Below are positions 17,897-25,751 of a stretch of 64,000 nt of DNA, in pieces. The notes below the pieces were generated by a model. That model made no database searches, had not been told where the DNA came from, and saw only the letters and a program-made list of their open reading frames with translations. This DNA comes from Pseudoxanthomonas sp. PXM03 (GTDB lineage Bacteria > Pseudomonadota > Gammaproteobacteria > Xanthomonadales > Xanthomonadaceae). The position numbers and the translations under genes are program-made. The stretch is taken from contig NZ_JACVAU010000001.1 of NCBI RefSeq assembly GCF_014852005.1, positions 1,448,001-1,512,000 of the forward strand. Reading direction: 5' to 3'. Position 1 is the stretch's first letter, and every line of letters begins with the position of its first letter.

Positions 17897-19135
17897 TCAT
17901 GAGGATGTCTCGTCATTGCCCGCCACGGGCAGGCGGAACTGCACCTGCACGCCCTTGGGCGGCACGGCGCGCATGGTCATCCGCCCGCCGAGCCGCTCGA
18001 TGGTGGCATGCGACAGGGCCAGGCCCACGCCCATGCCTTCGGGCTTGCTGGTGCGGAAGAGTTGCTCGGACTGGAACGGCAGCGCTTCGTGGAAACCGTT
18101 GCCGTAATCGCGCACGGTGCCTACCAGTTCATCGCCTTCGCAGCGCAGGTCCAGGTCCACGCGTTGCGACCCGGCCTGGCGGCTGGCGTCCGCCGCATTG
18201 TTGAGCAGTGCCTGCAGCAGGTGACCGGTGGACGTGTCGGTCGCCAGCCACGGCGGCAGTGCGCCGGTTCGCTGCAGTTCGACCGTCGGTCGGACTAGTT
18301 GCCAGCGCTGCACCACCTCGTCCAGGTCGACGCGCTGGCGCACGCCCATGTCGGCCGAGGCGGCGAGCGCGCGCACGCGGTCGCGGCACAGGTCGATCAG
18401 CTGGCGCATGGTGCCAGCGTCCTCGCGGATGTCGGGTTCGCTCGCGTGCTCTCGGATGTCCTCGGTCAGCAGCGTCATCGTCGCCAGCGGGGTGTTGAGT
18501 TCATGCGCCACGGCAGCGGCGTGCGTGGCAAGGGCGACGATGCCTTCGTTGCGCGCGAAGCGTTCGCGCAGGCGGGCCAGTTCCTGCTCGCGCAGGCGCA
18601 GCACGGCGACCAGCCGGGTGGAGAAATACAGCACCACGCCGGCAGACAACACGAAGTTCACCGCCATGCCCCACAGGTGCACGTTGAAGTTGTCGCCATG
18701 CAGGTGCGGCAGCGGCCGGCCGAACACGGCGGTCAGGATGTAGCCCAGCAGGCAGGCCACGCCGGTCGCCAGCACCCAGCGCAATGGCAGCGCCAGTGCA
18801 GACACCGCGATCAGCAGCAGGAACATCGAACTGAAGGGATTGCCGATGCCGCCGCTCCAGGCGACGAGCCAGGACAGCACGGCCACGTCCACCAGCATGT
18901 GCGCGAAGGCCTCGGCCGGCGTCTCTTCGCCTGGACGGCGGCTGCGCCAGGTGGCGTAGACGTTGAACAGCGCCAGCGCCCCGATGCCGGCCCACAGGGG
19001 CCAGCGCGGCAGGTCGATGTCCAGCAGGCCCAGCGCCACCAGCACCGTCACCGCCTGGCCCACGATGGCCACCCAGCGCAGGTTGCACAGGGTGCGCAGG
19101 AACGACGGCGTCAGCGTGAAGACGGTATTCGGCAT
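17897..19135 (-). CDS. regB: RegB/PrrB-type redox sensor histidine kinase
   Basis: A 412-residue membrane kinase. About six hydrophobic segments fill residues 10-185. One loop carries [10 protein letters not shown], matching the GGxxNPF quinone-binding heptapeptide known in RegB. The H-box is [13 protein letters not shown], and about 40 residues later LCRDRVRAL places a cysteine where RegB has its redox-active one. The ATPase domain follows ([41 protein letters not shown]). So the kinase probably senses the quinone pool and passes phosphate to the RegA-like regulator encoded next. The functional assignment is by motif; targets in this organism are unknown. Confidence 0.88.
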   Translation of the reverse strand: MPNTVFTLTPSFLRTLCNLRWVAIVGQAVTVLVALGLLDIDLPRWPLWAGIGALALFNVYATWRSRRPGEETPAEAFAHMLVDVAVLSWLVAWSGGIGNPFSSMFLLLIAVSALALPLRWVLATGVACLLGYILTAVFGRPLPHLHGDNFNVHLWGMAVNFVLSAGVVLYFSTRLVAVLRLREQELARLRERFARNEGIVALATHAAAVAHELNTPLATMTLLTEDIREHASEPDIREDAGTMRQLIDLCRDRVRALAASADMGVRQRVDLDEVVQRWQLVRPTVELQRTGALPPWLATDTSTGHLLQALLNNAADASRQAGSQRVDLDLRCEGDELVGTVRDYGNGFHEALPFQSEQLFRTSKPEGMGVGLALSHATIERLGGRMTMRAVPPKGVQVQFRLPVAGNDETSS

Positions 19136-19233
19136 CGCTACATGCTAGAGCAAGCGCGCGGACGGGGCCTGCGGCATGGCGTCGCAGGGCGGCGGCTGCC
19201 GGCCCGGACGGGCGGCCACGCTACAATGCCGGC

Positions 19234-20499
19234 ATGCACGACGCCGTCACCCGCCCCACGCCCCCCACCGACGCCGCGCCCTGGCCGCGCCGCATCACCC
19301 AGGCCGTCCAGATCGGCAACGCCACCGTCGGCGGCGGCCGTCCGGTGGTGGTGCAGTCGATGACCAATACCGACACCGCCGACATCGCCGGCAGCGTGAA
19401 GCAGGTGGCGGAACTCTGGCGCGCCGGCTCGGAAATGGTCCGCCTGACCGTCAACAACCCCGAATCCGCCGCCGCCATTCCGCGCATCCGCGAGAAGCTG
19501 GAGATGATGGGCGTGTCGGTGCCGCTGATCGGCGACTTCCACTACAACGGCCACCAGTTGCTGGCGGGCGAACCGGCCTGTGCCGAGGCGCTGGCCAAGT
19601 ACCGCATCAACCCGGGCAATGTCGGGTTCGGCAAGAAGCGCGACACGCAGTTCGCGCAGCTGATCGAATTCGCCATCCGCTACGGCAAGCCGGTGCGCAT
19701 CGGTGCCAACTGGGGTTCGCTGGACCAGGCGCTGGCGGCGCAGCTGATGGACGAAAACCATACGCGCGAAATCCCATGGGACGCCGGCCGCGTGCTGCGC
19801 GAGGCGCTGATCCGCTCCGCGGTGGATTCGGCCGAGCGCGCTGTCGAGATCGGCCTGCCGCGCGACCGCATCGTGCTGTCGGCCAAGGTCAGCGGCGTGC
19901 AGGAACTGATCGCCGTCTACCGCGACATGGCCAGCCGCACCGACTTCGCCCTGCACCTGGGCCTGACCGAGGCCGGCATCGGCAGCAAGGGCATCGTCGC
20001 CTCGAGCGCCGCGCTGGCGGTGCTGCTGCAGGAAGGCATCGGCGACACCATCCGCATCTCGCTGACGCCGGAACCCGGCCAGTCGCGCACGCAGGAAGTC
20101 ATCGTCGCGCAGGAACTGCTGCAGACCACCGGCCTGCGTGCGTTCACACCAATGGTCACCGCGTGCCCCGGCTGCGGGCGCACCACCTCCGAATTCTTCC
20201 AGGAACTGGCCAAGGTCGTGCAGGAGCACGTGCGCGGCAAGATGCCGGAGTGGAAGGTCACCCATCCTGGCGCCGAGAACATGACGCTGGCGGTGATGGG
20301 CTGCGTGGTGAACGGGCCGGGCGAATCGCGCCACGCCAATATCGGCATCTCGCTGCCGGGCACGGGCGAAGCACCTGCGGCGCCGGTGTTCGTCGATGGC
20401 GAGAAGAAGATCACCTTGCGTGGCGAGAACATCGCGCACGAGTTCGTTGCGCTGATCGACGACTACGTCGAGGCCAAGTACGCGCGTGCTGCCGGCTGA
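19234..20499 (+). CDS. ispG: 4-hydroxy-3-methylbut-2-enyl-diphosphate synthase
   Basis: The 421-residue protein is IspG (GcpE), the penultimate enzyme of the MEP isoprenoid pathway. It reductively opens methylerythritol cyclodiphosphate to HMBPP with a [4Fe-4S] cluster. The TIM-barrel begins with [16 protein letters not shown], and the three cluster cysteines are in ACPGCGRT (two) and GCVVNGPGE (one), with the catalytic Glu in the latter. The length (longer than E. coli, 372) is normal for versions with a central insertion. It is divergent from the regB gene, and its 3' end overlaps the PAP2 gene by 14 bp. Confidence 0.96.
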   Translation: MHDAVTRPTPPTDAAPWPRRITQAVQIGNATVGGGRPVVVQSMTNTDTADIAGSVKQVAELWRAGSEMVRLTVNNPESAAAIPRIREKLEMMGVSVPLIGDFHYNGHQLLAGEPACAEALAKYRINPGNVGFGKKRDTQFAQLIEFAIRYGKPVRIGANWGSLDQALAAQLMDENHTREIPWDAGRVLREALIRSAVDSAERAVEIGLPRDRIVLSAKVSGVQELIAVYRDMASRTDFALHLGLTEAGIGSKGIVASSAALAVLLQEGIGDTIRISLTPEPGQSRTQEVIVAQELLQTTGLRAFTPMVTACPGCGRTTSEFFQELAKVVQEHVRGKMPEWKVTHPGAENMTLAVMGCVVNGPGESRHANIGISLPGTGEAPAAPVFVDGEKKITLRGENIAHEFVALIDDYVEAKYARAAG

Positions 20500-21175
20500 C
20501 ACACTGGCGAACGGCCGGCGCTTCATCGCCGGCCTGTTCCGTGAACACGGCGGGCGCCTGGTCCTGCTGTTCTTCTGCCTGCTGGCGCCGTTGTGGCTGT
20601 TCGTCGAGCTGGCGGATGAAGTCCACGAACTGGAAGCCTTCTACTTCGATGATCCGTTGCTGTGGCGCGCGCACGCGCTGAACGGCCCCGCGCTGGACCG
20701 CTTCTTCGTCTTCATGTCGGCGATCGGCTACCAGTGGGGCGTGGTGCCGGCGGACATCCTGCTGACGTCGGTGTTGCTGGTGCTGCGGCGCTGGCGCGAG
20801 GCCACCTTCGCAGGGGTGTCGTTCGCCGGTTCTGCGCTGCTGAACCTGGCCACCAAGCAGTTCTTCCAGCGCGACCGCCCCAGCCTGTGGGAGTCCATCG
20901 CGCCGGAGCACACCTTCAGTTTCCCCAGCGGCCACGCAATGGGCTCGGCCACGCTGGCGATGGTGGTGGTGCTGCTGTGCTGGCACACCCGTTTCCGCTG
21001 GCTGGTGGCCGGGCTGGCCGTGCTGTTCACGTTGACCGTCGGGGCCTCACGCATCTACCTGGGCGTGCACTACCCGTCTGACATCCTCGGCGGCTGGGCT
21101 GCCGGCGTCGCCTGGGTCTCGGGCGTCTACCTGGTGCTGTACCGCATCCGCGAGCGGCCGTGGCAGGTCAGATGA
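20486..21175 (+). CDS. PAP2-family phosphatase (lipid phosphatase)
   Basis: A 229-residue polytopic membrane protein. All three motifs of the PAP2 acid phosphatase signature are present: KQFFQRDRP (about 130-138), PSGHAMGS (about 150-157) and [12 protein letters not shown] (about 189-200), with the catalytic His in the last two. Five or six membrane segments surround them. Such enzymes dephosphorylate undecaprenyl pyrophosphate, phosphatidic acid or phosphatidylglycerophosphate. The start is GTG at 20486 inside the end of ispG, which suggests coupled translation; undecaprenyl pyrophosphate recycling would fit an isoprenoid neighbour, but this is inference. Confidence 0.88.
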   Translation: MLPADTLANGRRFIAGLFREHGGRLVLLFFCLLAPLWLFVELADEVHELEAFYFDDPLLWRAHALNGPALDRFFVFMSAIGYQWGVVPADILLTSVLLVLRRWREATFAGVSFAGSALLNLATKQFFQRDRPSLWESIAPEHTFSFPSGHAMGSATLAMVVVLLCWHTRFRWLVAGLAVLFTLTVGASRIYLGVHYPSDILGGWAAGVAWVSGVYLVLYRIRERPWQVR

Positions 21176-21189
21176 GGCGTCAGCTCTTC

Positions 21190-21334
21190 TGTAGGAGCGA
21201 CGTAAGTCGCGACCGCACGAATCGAACATTCCGGTACGTAACCGATAGCGCCCTGTCCGTTGGCCTGTCGCCGGAGCAGGCGATGGCACTGTTGTGAGTG
21301 ACGGCGTGCGGTCGCGACTTACGTCGCTCCTACA
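21190..21334. repeat. Paired inverted repeat (REP-like, type 'GTAGGAGCGACGT')
   Basis: Perfect 30-bp inverted arms at 21190-21219 and 21305-21334 (TGTAGGAGCGACGTAAGTCG.. and complement) flank 85 bp of non-coding DNA. Similar pairs lie at 39534-39662, 45092-45235 and, more diverged, 43878-43944. They occupy intergenic space and probably form long hairpins. Confidence 0.9.
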
Positions 21335-21345
21335 AAAAGCCGCGT

Positions 21346-21957
21346 CTACGGCGCGTAGGCACGCTCGCGTTCTTCCTGCAACCGCTGCCGCAGGTACTGG
21401 TCGCGGGTGAGTCCGGCGGGAATCGTGGTGGCGGCCATGACCTCGGCCACCACCTGCGCTTCGCGCGCCTTGTAGGACTGGAAGCGGGGGTCGTTGCGCT
21501 GCTGCGCGGCGAAGGCGGCCATGCGCTGGTCGGCGTGGGCGCGATAACGGTCGGCGATGGCCGCGACTTCTTCCGCCTGGCGCACCGGATCGTCGACGGT
21601 CGCTTTCACAAGCGCGGTGCGCAACAGCAGCGCTTCTCCCGCGGACAGGCCGTCCTCGGCCTCGTAGCGGTCGATCTGTCGCGACAGCCTGCCGGCACGT
21701 TCGCTGCGTTCCACTGCACGCAGCGAAGGGGCGCGCGCGAAGAAATCCTTCGCATCGGCCTCGAAGCGCTGGCGTTCGCGGTGCGCCTGCGCCTGTGGCG
21801 TAGCTTGCAACGACGACAGCGCCGATGAAGAGGCATCGGGCGCTTCGGCCTGCGGGCGTCGTGCGTTCGACGGCATGCCGGCGTCATCGCGCTTCCACCA
21901 CAGCACGGCCGCCACGAAGACCAGGCACGGCACCAGCAGCGTAAGCAGTTTCTTCAT
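21346..21957 (-). CDS. Membrane-anchored helical periplasmic protein
   Basis: A 203-residue protein with an N-terminal hydrophobic anchor (MKKLLTLLVPCLVFVAAVLWW), a short disordered linker, then about 140 residues of charged helix (RERQRFEADAKDFFARAP.. to ..RQRLQEERERAYAP). I do not recognise it for certain. Its size, anchor and all-helical body recall the lipase-specific foldases (Lif), though I do not see their conserved RXXFDYCLSAIGE motif. It lies 55 bp downstream of a secreted esterase gene on the same strand, which would suit a helper for that enzyme. Confidence 0.65.
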   Translation of the reverse strand: MKKLLTLLVPCLVFVAAVLWWKRDDAGMPSNARRPQAEAPDASSSALSSLQATPQAQAHRERQRFEADAKDFFARAPSLRAVERSERAGRLSRQIDRYEAEDGLSAGEALLLRTALVKATVDDPVRQAEEVAAIADRYRAHADQRMAAFAAQQRNDPRFQSYKAREAQVVAEVMAATTIPAGLTRDQYLRQRLQEERERAYAP

Positions 21958-22012
21958 GCAGTGTCCCTCGCACGCCGGGACCGCCGCCGCACGGCGGCCC
22001 CGGACATCGGCC

Positions 22013-23428
22013 TCATCCCATCAATTGGTCCACCAGCCAGTACAGCAGGTTGAACGGCTTGGCCTTGTCGGCCTTGTCGTCCTGCTCGCTGGCGTCGATC
22101 ACCTTGCCCTGGCCATCGAGCACGCTGTCGATGAAGTGCTTCAGCTCCAGGTTCTGCGCCTGCACGTCGGCGTTCTTGAAGTCGACGATGGTGGTGCAGT
22201 GGCTCTCGTTGAGCGCGCGGTACTGCGGGAAGTAGCCACCGACGTTGTTCAACGTGTTCAGGCGGTCACGCAGGCGTGCGGTATCGACGTCCCAGCGCGC
22301 ATGGATGCGCGCCTCCTTGGTCGCCTGGTCCGGCGCGTTGGCGATGTCGGGATAGAACCGTTCGTAGGAATAGGACGAGTAGTTGAGGTCTTTCCAGAAG
22401 TGCGTGTGGCCCAGGCGGTCGTTCGCGTACTTGCTGGAGAGGGCCGGGTACAGGGTGCCGAGTTCGTTGAGATCGAACTGCGGCAGGCCGCTGGCGAGGT
22501 AGGGCAGGGGCCCGTTGGGCTGGTCCAGGCCCCAGGCGCTGCGGATCAGCGCCATCAGCGGTTGCGAGGGATAGTCCACCGGATTGCCGTTCTTCAGCGT
22601 GGGGAAGATCGGGCCGGAGTCGTTGATCAGGAAGCTGCGCGTGGGTGCCATGTCGCGACGCAACGGATGGTAGCTGGTCAGGCTGCCCGCACCGCCTGCG
22701 CTGCAGCCGGTAGACAGCATCTGCGTGGGCCGCGGCAGGTTGTCCTTCAACCAGCCGACCACCGCGCGCACATTGCGCACCCCGTTGTGGTGCCAGACCA
22801 GTGGCGTGTTCTGGCCGCTCGGGTCGTTGTAGACCGCCACGCGGTCGCCGCTGTAGATGTCGCCGGTGCAGTAGGGTACGTAGACCATGTTCCAGCCCTG
22901 CGTCTTCACCGCATCGAACGGGCTGACGCGGGTAACGAACGGGCTGACCAGGCTGGCGCCGGGATTCAGCAGGCCCATGTAATCGTCGGGGATGCCGTTC
23001 GGATTGCGCGCACCGCGGATGCCGCTCTGGCCGCTGCAACTGGCGTAGTCCCAACAGGCGCCACCGCCTTCCATGTAGATGATGGTGTTGCGCGTATCGG
23101 CCACGCGGTTGACGAAGAACTTGAATGGCGAACCGTCGCCACACACCGCGCCGGTCTGCGGCGCGAGCTGGATGGTCTGCCAGGCGTCATAGCGCCCGGG
23201 CTGGAAGCCGTCGTTGAAACCCGACGGATTGGCCAGCAACGGGTAGGTGCCGGTGCGCTGGGCGGCGGTGACCTTGTTGTCCGCCTTGGGCGGCGAGACC
23301 AGGTTCACTAGGGTCTGCCAGAAGCTGTAATCGCCCTCCTCGGCTTTCAGTGGCGCGGCCACCAGCAGGGTGAAGCTGGCGGCTGCCAGGACGAGGGGCA
23401 GGCGTGCGGGTCGTACGGGTGCAACCAT
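22013..23428 (-). CDS. Secreted pectinacetylesterase-family hydrolase
   Basis: A 471-residue secreted protein; the signal peptide ends at about residue 29 (LVAAPLKA). The body matches the pectinacetylesterase/Notum family: YMEGGGACWDY (about 120-130) is the oxyanion-hole strand, and TGCSAGGAGSL (about 233-243) is the nucleophile elbow with the catalytic Ser. A C-terminal SHCTTIVDF carries a likely catalytic His. The family removes acetyl or acyl groups from polysaccharides or other substrates; the real substrate here is unknown. The start has GGAGGATC just upstream. The next gene on this strand may be a helper protein. Confidence 0.85.
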   Translation of the reverse strand: MVAPVRPARLPLVLAAASFTLLVAAPLKAEEGDYSFWQTLVNLVSPPKADNKVTAAQRTGTYPLLANPSGFNDGFQPGRYDAWQTIQLAPQTGAVCGDGSPFKFFVNRVADTRNTIIYMEGGGACWDYASCSGQSGIRGARNPNGIPDDYMGLLNPGASLVSPFVTRVSPFDAVKTQGWNMVYVPYCTGDIYSGDRVAVYNDPSGQNTPLVWHHNGVRNVRAVVGWLKDNLPRPTQMLSTGCSAGGAGSLTSYHPLRRDMAPTRSFLINDSGPIFPTLKNGNPVDYPSQPLMALIRSAWGLDQPNGPLPYLASGLPQFDLNELGTLYPALSSKYANDRLGHTHFWKDLNYSSYSYERFYPDIANAPDQATKEARIHARWDVDTARLRDRLNTLNNVGGYFPQYRALNESHCTTIVDFKNADVQAQNLELKHFIDSVLDGQGKVIDASEQDDKADKAKPFNLLYWLVDQLMG

Positions 23429-23801
23429 GATCGGATCCTCCGGCGAGAGTCAGGTGGACGTTCAACGGGATGGACTGCCTTGGCGTGCGGCACGCGTGGG
23501 GGCGGCGACCGTACAGGGGCGGATGGTGGGACGCCCGTCCCGTGACGGGATTAAGTCCATGTGATGGCGTCGGCTTTGGCTGCCGTGGCCCCCGACATTG
23601 GCCGCGATACCCCCCTTCGCATGCCGCGCGGCCGGCCAGGTAAACGGAGCGATCCCGCGTCGCAGCACGCACGTGCGGCGTTGTACCGGCGTGCGCTATC
23701 GCGGCCGGACAACGGATCGTTGCGGGCAGGCGCCTTGCCGCAGGCCGCCCGTGGATCGAACATGCCGATACCCGTCGCGGAACGCGGCGTGGACTCCGGG
23801 G
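23429..23801. promoter_or_regulatory. Divergent intergenic region
   Basis: 373 bp between the esterase gene (minus) and the DedA-rhodanese gene (plus), without a convincing gene. It should hold both promoters. The only striking element is a 13-bp palindrome TCCCGTGACGGGA at 23538-23550, 110 bp upstream of the esterase start, which could be an operator. Confidence 0.35.
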
Positions 23802-24749
23802 ATGGCAATGCAGGAACTGGTCGACCGATACGGCGTGCTGCTGGTGTTCGTCAACGTGCTGGCGTTGTCGCTGGGCCTGCCCGTGCCCGCGATGCCCACG
23901 CTGATCCTGGTGGGCGCCGGCGTGGCCATGCAGGCTGATCCGCTGTGGCTGCCGTTGGCCGGCGTGCTGGGCGTGTCGGTGTTGGCCAGCCTGATCGGCG
24001 ACAGCGTCTGGTTCTACGCGGGCCGCCGCTACGGCAACCGCACGCTGCAGTCGCTGTGCCGGCTGTCGTTGTCGCGCGACACCTGCATGAAGCGCACCGA
24101 GCGCTTCTACGGCCGTTTCGGCATCCGCATCCTGTCGGTGGCGAAGTTCATTCCCGGACTGTCGATGGTGTCCGTGCCGCTGGCGGGCGCCATGCAGGTG
24201 CGGCTGCCGCCGTTCCTGCGCTACGACGGGCTCGGCGCGGCACTGTGGGCAACATTGGGACTGGGGCTGGGCGTGGTGTTCGCCAGGCAGGTCGAAACCG
24301 TCATCGATACGCTCTCGCAGCTGGGCACCGGTGCCGGCGTGGTCGTCGGCACGCTGCTTGCTGCATACGTGGGCTGGCGCTGGTGGCGTCGCCGATCGCT
24401 GTTGAAGTCGCTGGAGGCGGCGCGGATCGATCCACCGGAACTGGATGCGCTGGTCCGCGCGGGCCAGCCGCCGGTAGTGTTCGACATCCGCGCACCCGGT
24501 TTCCGCGACGTGGACCCCTACGTCATACCGGGTGCGATGTTCGCGGACGAACGCCATCTCGATGGCATCCTGGCCACGTATCCACGCGAGGCGAAGATCG
24601 TCATCTACTGCGCCTGTCCCGATGAGGTGTCGGCCGCGTGGATGGCGGCGAGGCTGCGCGAGGCGGGCTTCCGCGACGTGCTGCCGCTGAAGGGCGGCAT
24701 CGATGCCTGGCGCGCGGCGGGCTACGGCGTGGACCGGCTGGGCGGCTGA
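23802..24749 (+). CDS. DedA-family membrane protein fused to a rhodanese domain
   Basis: The 315-residue protein has a DedA/SNARE-associated domain (about 1-195) with the motif region GDSVWFYAGRRYGNR and FIPGLSMVSVPLAGAMQV, followed by a membrane segment (VVVGTLLAAYVGWRWW) and a cytoplasmic C-terminal rhodanese domain (about 215-312). The rhodanese loop is CACPDEVS with the sulfur-accepting Cys in IVIYCACP. DedA proteins are thought to flip undecaprenyl phosphate or phospholipids; the rhodanese part suggests sulfur transfer or a redox sensing role. The start is ATG 23802; an ATG two codons on is possible. Confidence 0.88.
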   Translation: MAMQELVDRYGVLLVFVNVLALSLGLPVPAMPTLILVGAGVAMQADPLWLPLAGVLGVSVLASLIGDSVWFYAGRRYGNRTLQSLCRLSLSRDTCMKRTERFYGRFGIRILSVAKFIPGLSMVSVPLAGAMQVRLPPFLRYDGLGAALWATLGLGLGVVFARQVETVIDTLSQLGTGAGVVVGTLLAAYVGWRWWRRRSLLKSLEAARIDPPELDALVRAGQPPVVFDIRAPGFRDVDPYVIPGAMFADERHLDGILATYPREAKIVIYCACPDEVSAAWMAARLREAGFRDVLPLKGGIDAWRAAGYGVDRLGG

Positions 24750-24759
24750 CCTTCCCGGA

Positions 24760-25656
24760 TCAGTGCTCGATGCAGACCCGGTTGCGGCCTTCGCTCTTGG
24801 CGCGGTACAGCGCCGCGTCGGCGGCGGCCATCATGCGGCTGACGGTATCGCGCTCGGGCGTCAGCGCGGCGATGCCGATACTCACGGTGATGCGCTGCGC
24901 TTCGCCGCCGGGACGGAACACCACCGCCTCCACCGCCTCGCGCAGACGCTCGGCGAAGCCGTAGGCGGCCTCGGGCCCGCATTCGGGCAGCAGCACGGCG
25001 AACTCCTCGCCGCCGATCCGCGCCGCGGCATCGTCGTTGCGCACGTGCCGGCGCACCAGTGCCGCGATCTGCTTCAGCACGAGGTCGCCGGAGATGTGGC
25101 CGTAGCGGTCGTTGATCGGCTTGAACAGGTCCACGTCGATGATGCACATCGTCAACGCGCGCTGGTGCCGCATGGCGCGCGCGATCTCCTTCTCCACCGT
25201 CTCGATGAAGTGGCGGCGGTTGTACATCTCCGTCAGGGCGTCGTGGGTGGCGAGCTGGTAGATCTCCTCGTGGTAGCGCGCTTCCACACTGCTGTGGCTG
25301 ATGAACTTGAGGATGCTCTCGCCCAGCGTGATGTGGTCGCCGTCCACCAATGCGGCTTCGGTCACCGGCATGTCGTTCAGCCGGGTGGTGTTGGTGGCGC
25401 CGAGATCGCGCACCCAGTAGGTATCGCCATCGCGCCAGATCTCGCAGTGCACGCGCGAGACGCTGTTGTGCGGGATATGCAGGTCGGTTTCCTGCGAACG
25501 CCCCACGCGCACCGGCTGGACATCGATGTCCGCGCGCCGGCCCAGGCCTTCGCCATGGATCACCACCACGCACGCCGAACGCGGCGCGTGCGGACGCGGA
25601 CCGTCGCTCAGGATGGTCCGTTGCGTGGTGGGCGGATCGTGGAAATCCCGGGACAT
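24760..25656 (-). CDS. FHA-GGDEF diguanylate cyclase
   Basis: A 298-residue cytoplasmic protein. The N-terminal FHA domain (about 25-120) keeps the phosphothreonine-binding residues in VGRSQETDLHI, NSVSRVHCEI and DLGATNTTRLND. The C-terminal GGDEF domain (about 135-298) has an active GGEEF motif, with an RNDD I-site five residues upstream. So it should make c-di-GMP in response to binding a phosphorylated partner. The neighbour transcribed divergently from less than 100 bp away is a Ser/Thr kinase, the natural source of such phosphothreonines. Start ATG 25656 (MSRDFHDPP) is chosen over one 17 codons upstream. Confidence 0.92.
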   Translation of the reverse strand: MSRDFHDPPTTQRTILSDGPRPHAPRSACVVVIHGEGLGRRADIDVQPVRVGRSQETDLHIPHNSVSRVHCEIWRDGDTYWVRDLGATNTTRLNDMPVTEAALVDGDHITLGESILKFISHSSVEARYHEEIYQLATHDALTEMYNRRHFIETVEKEIARAMRHQRALTMCIIDVDLFKPINDRYGHISGDLVLKQIAALVRRHVRNDDAAARIGGEEFAVLLPECGPEAAYGFAERLREAVEAVVFRPGGEAQRITVSIGIAALTPERDTVSRMMAAADAALYRAKSEGRNRVCIEH

Positions 25657-25751
25657 GCGTGTGCTGCTGGCAGGTGCGGGTCCGAGTGTAACGGATCGGT
25701 CGGTCAACTCACGCTTCCGCTACCATGGCCGGGCGCACCGGGGACAGTGGC

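Noticed and set aside
23538-23550. TCCCGTGACGGGA as a defined operator
   Set aside because: A single 13-bp palindrome in GC-rich DNA can arise by chance and no regulator is nearby; it is only mentioned as a possibility.
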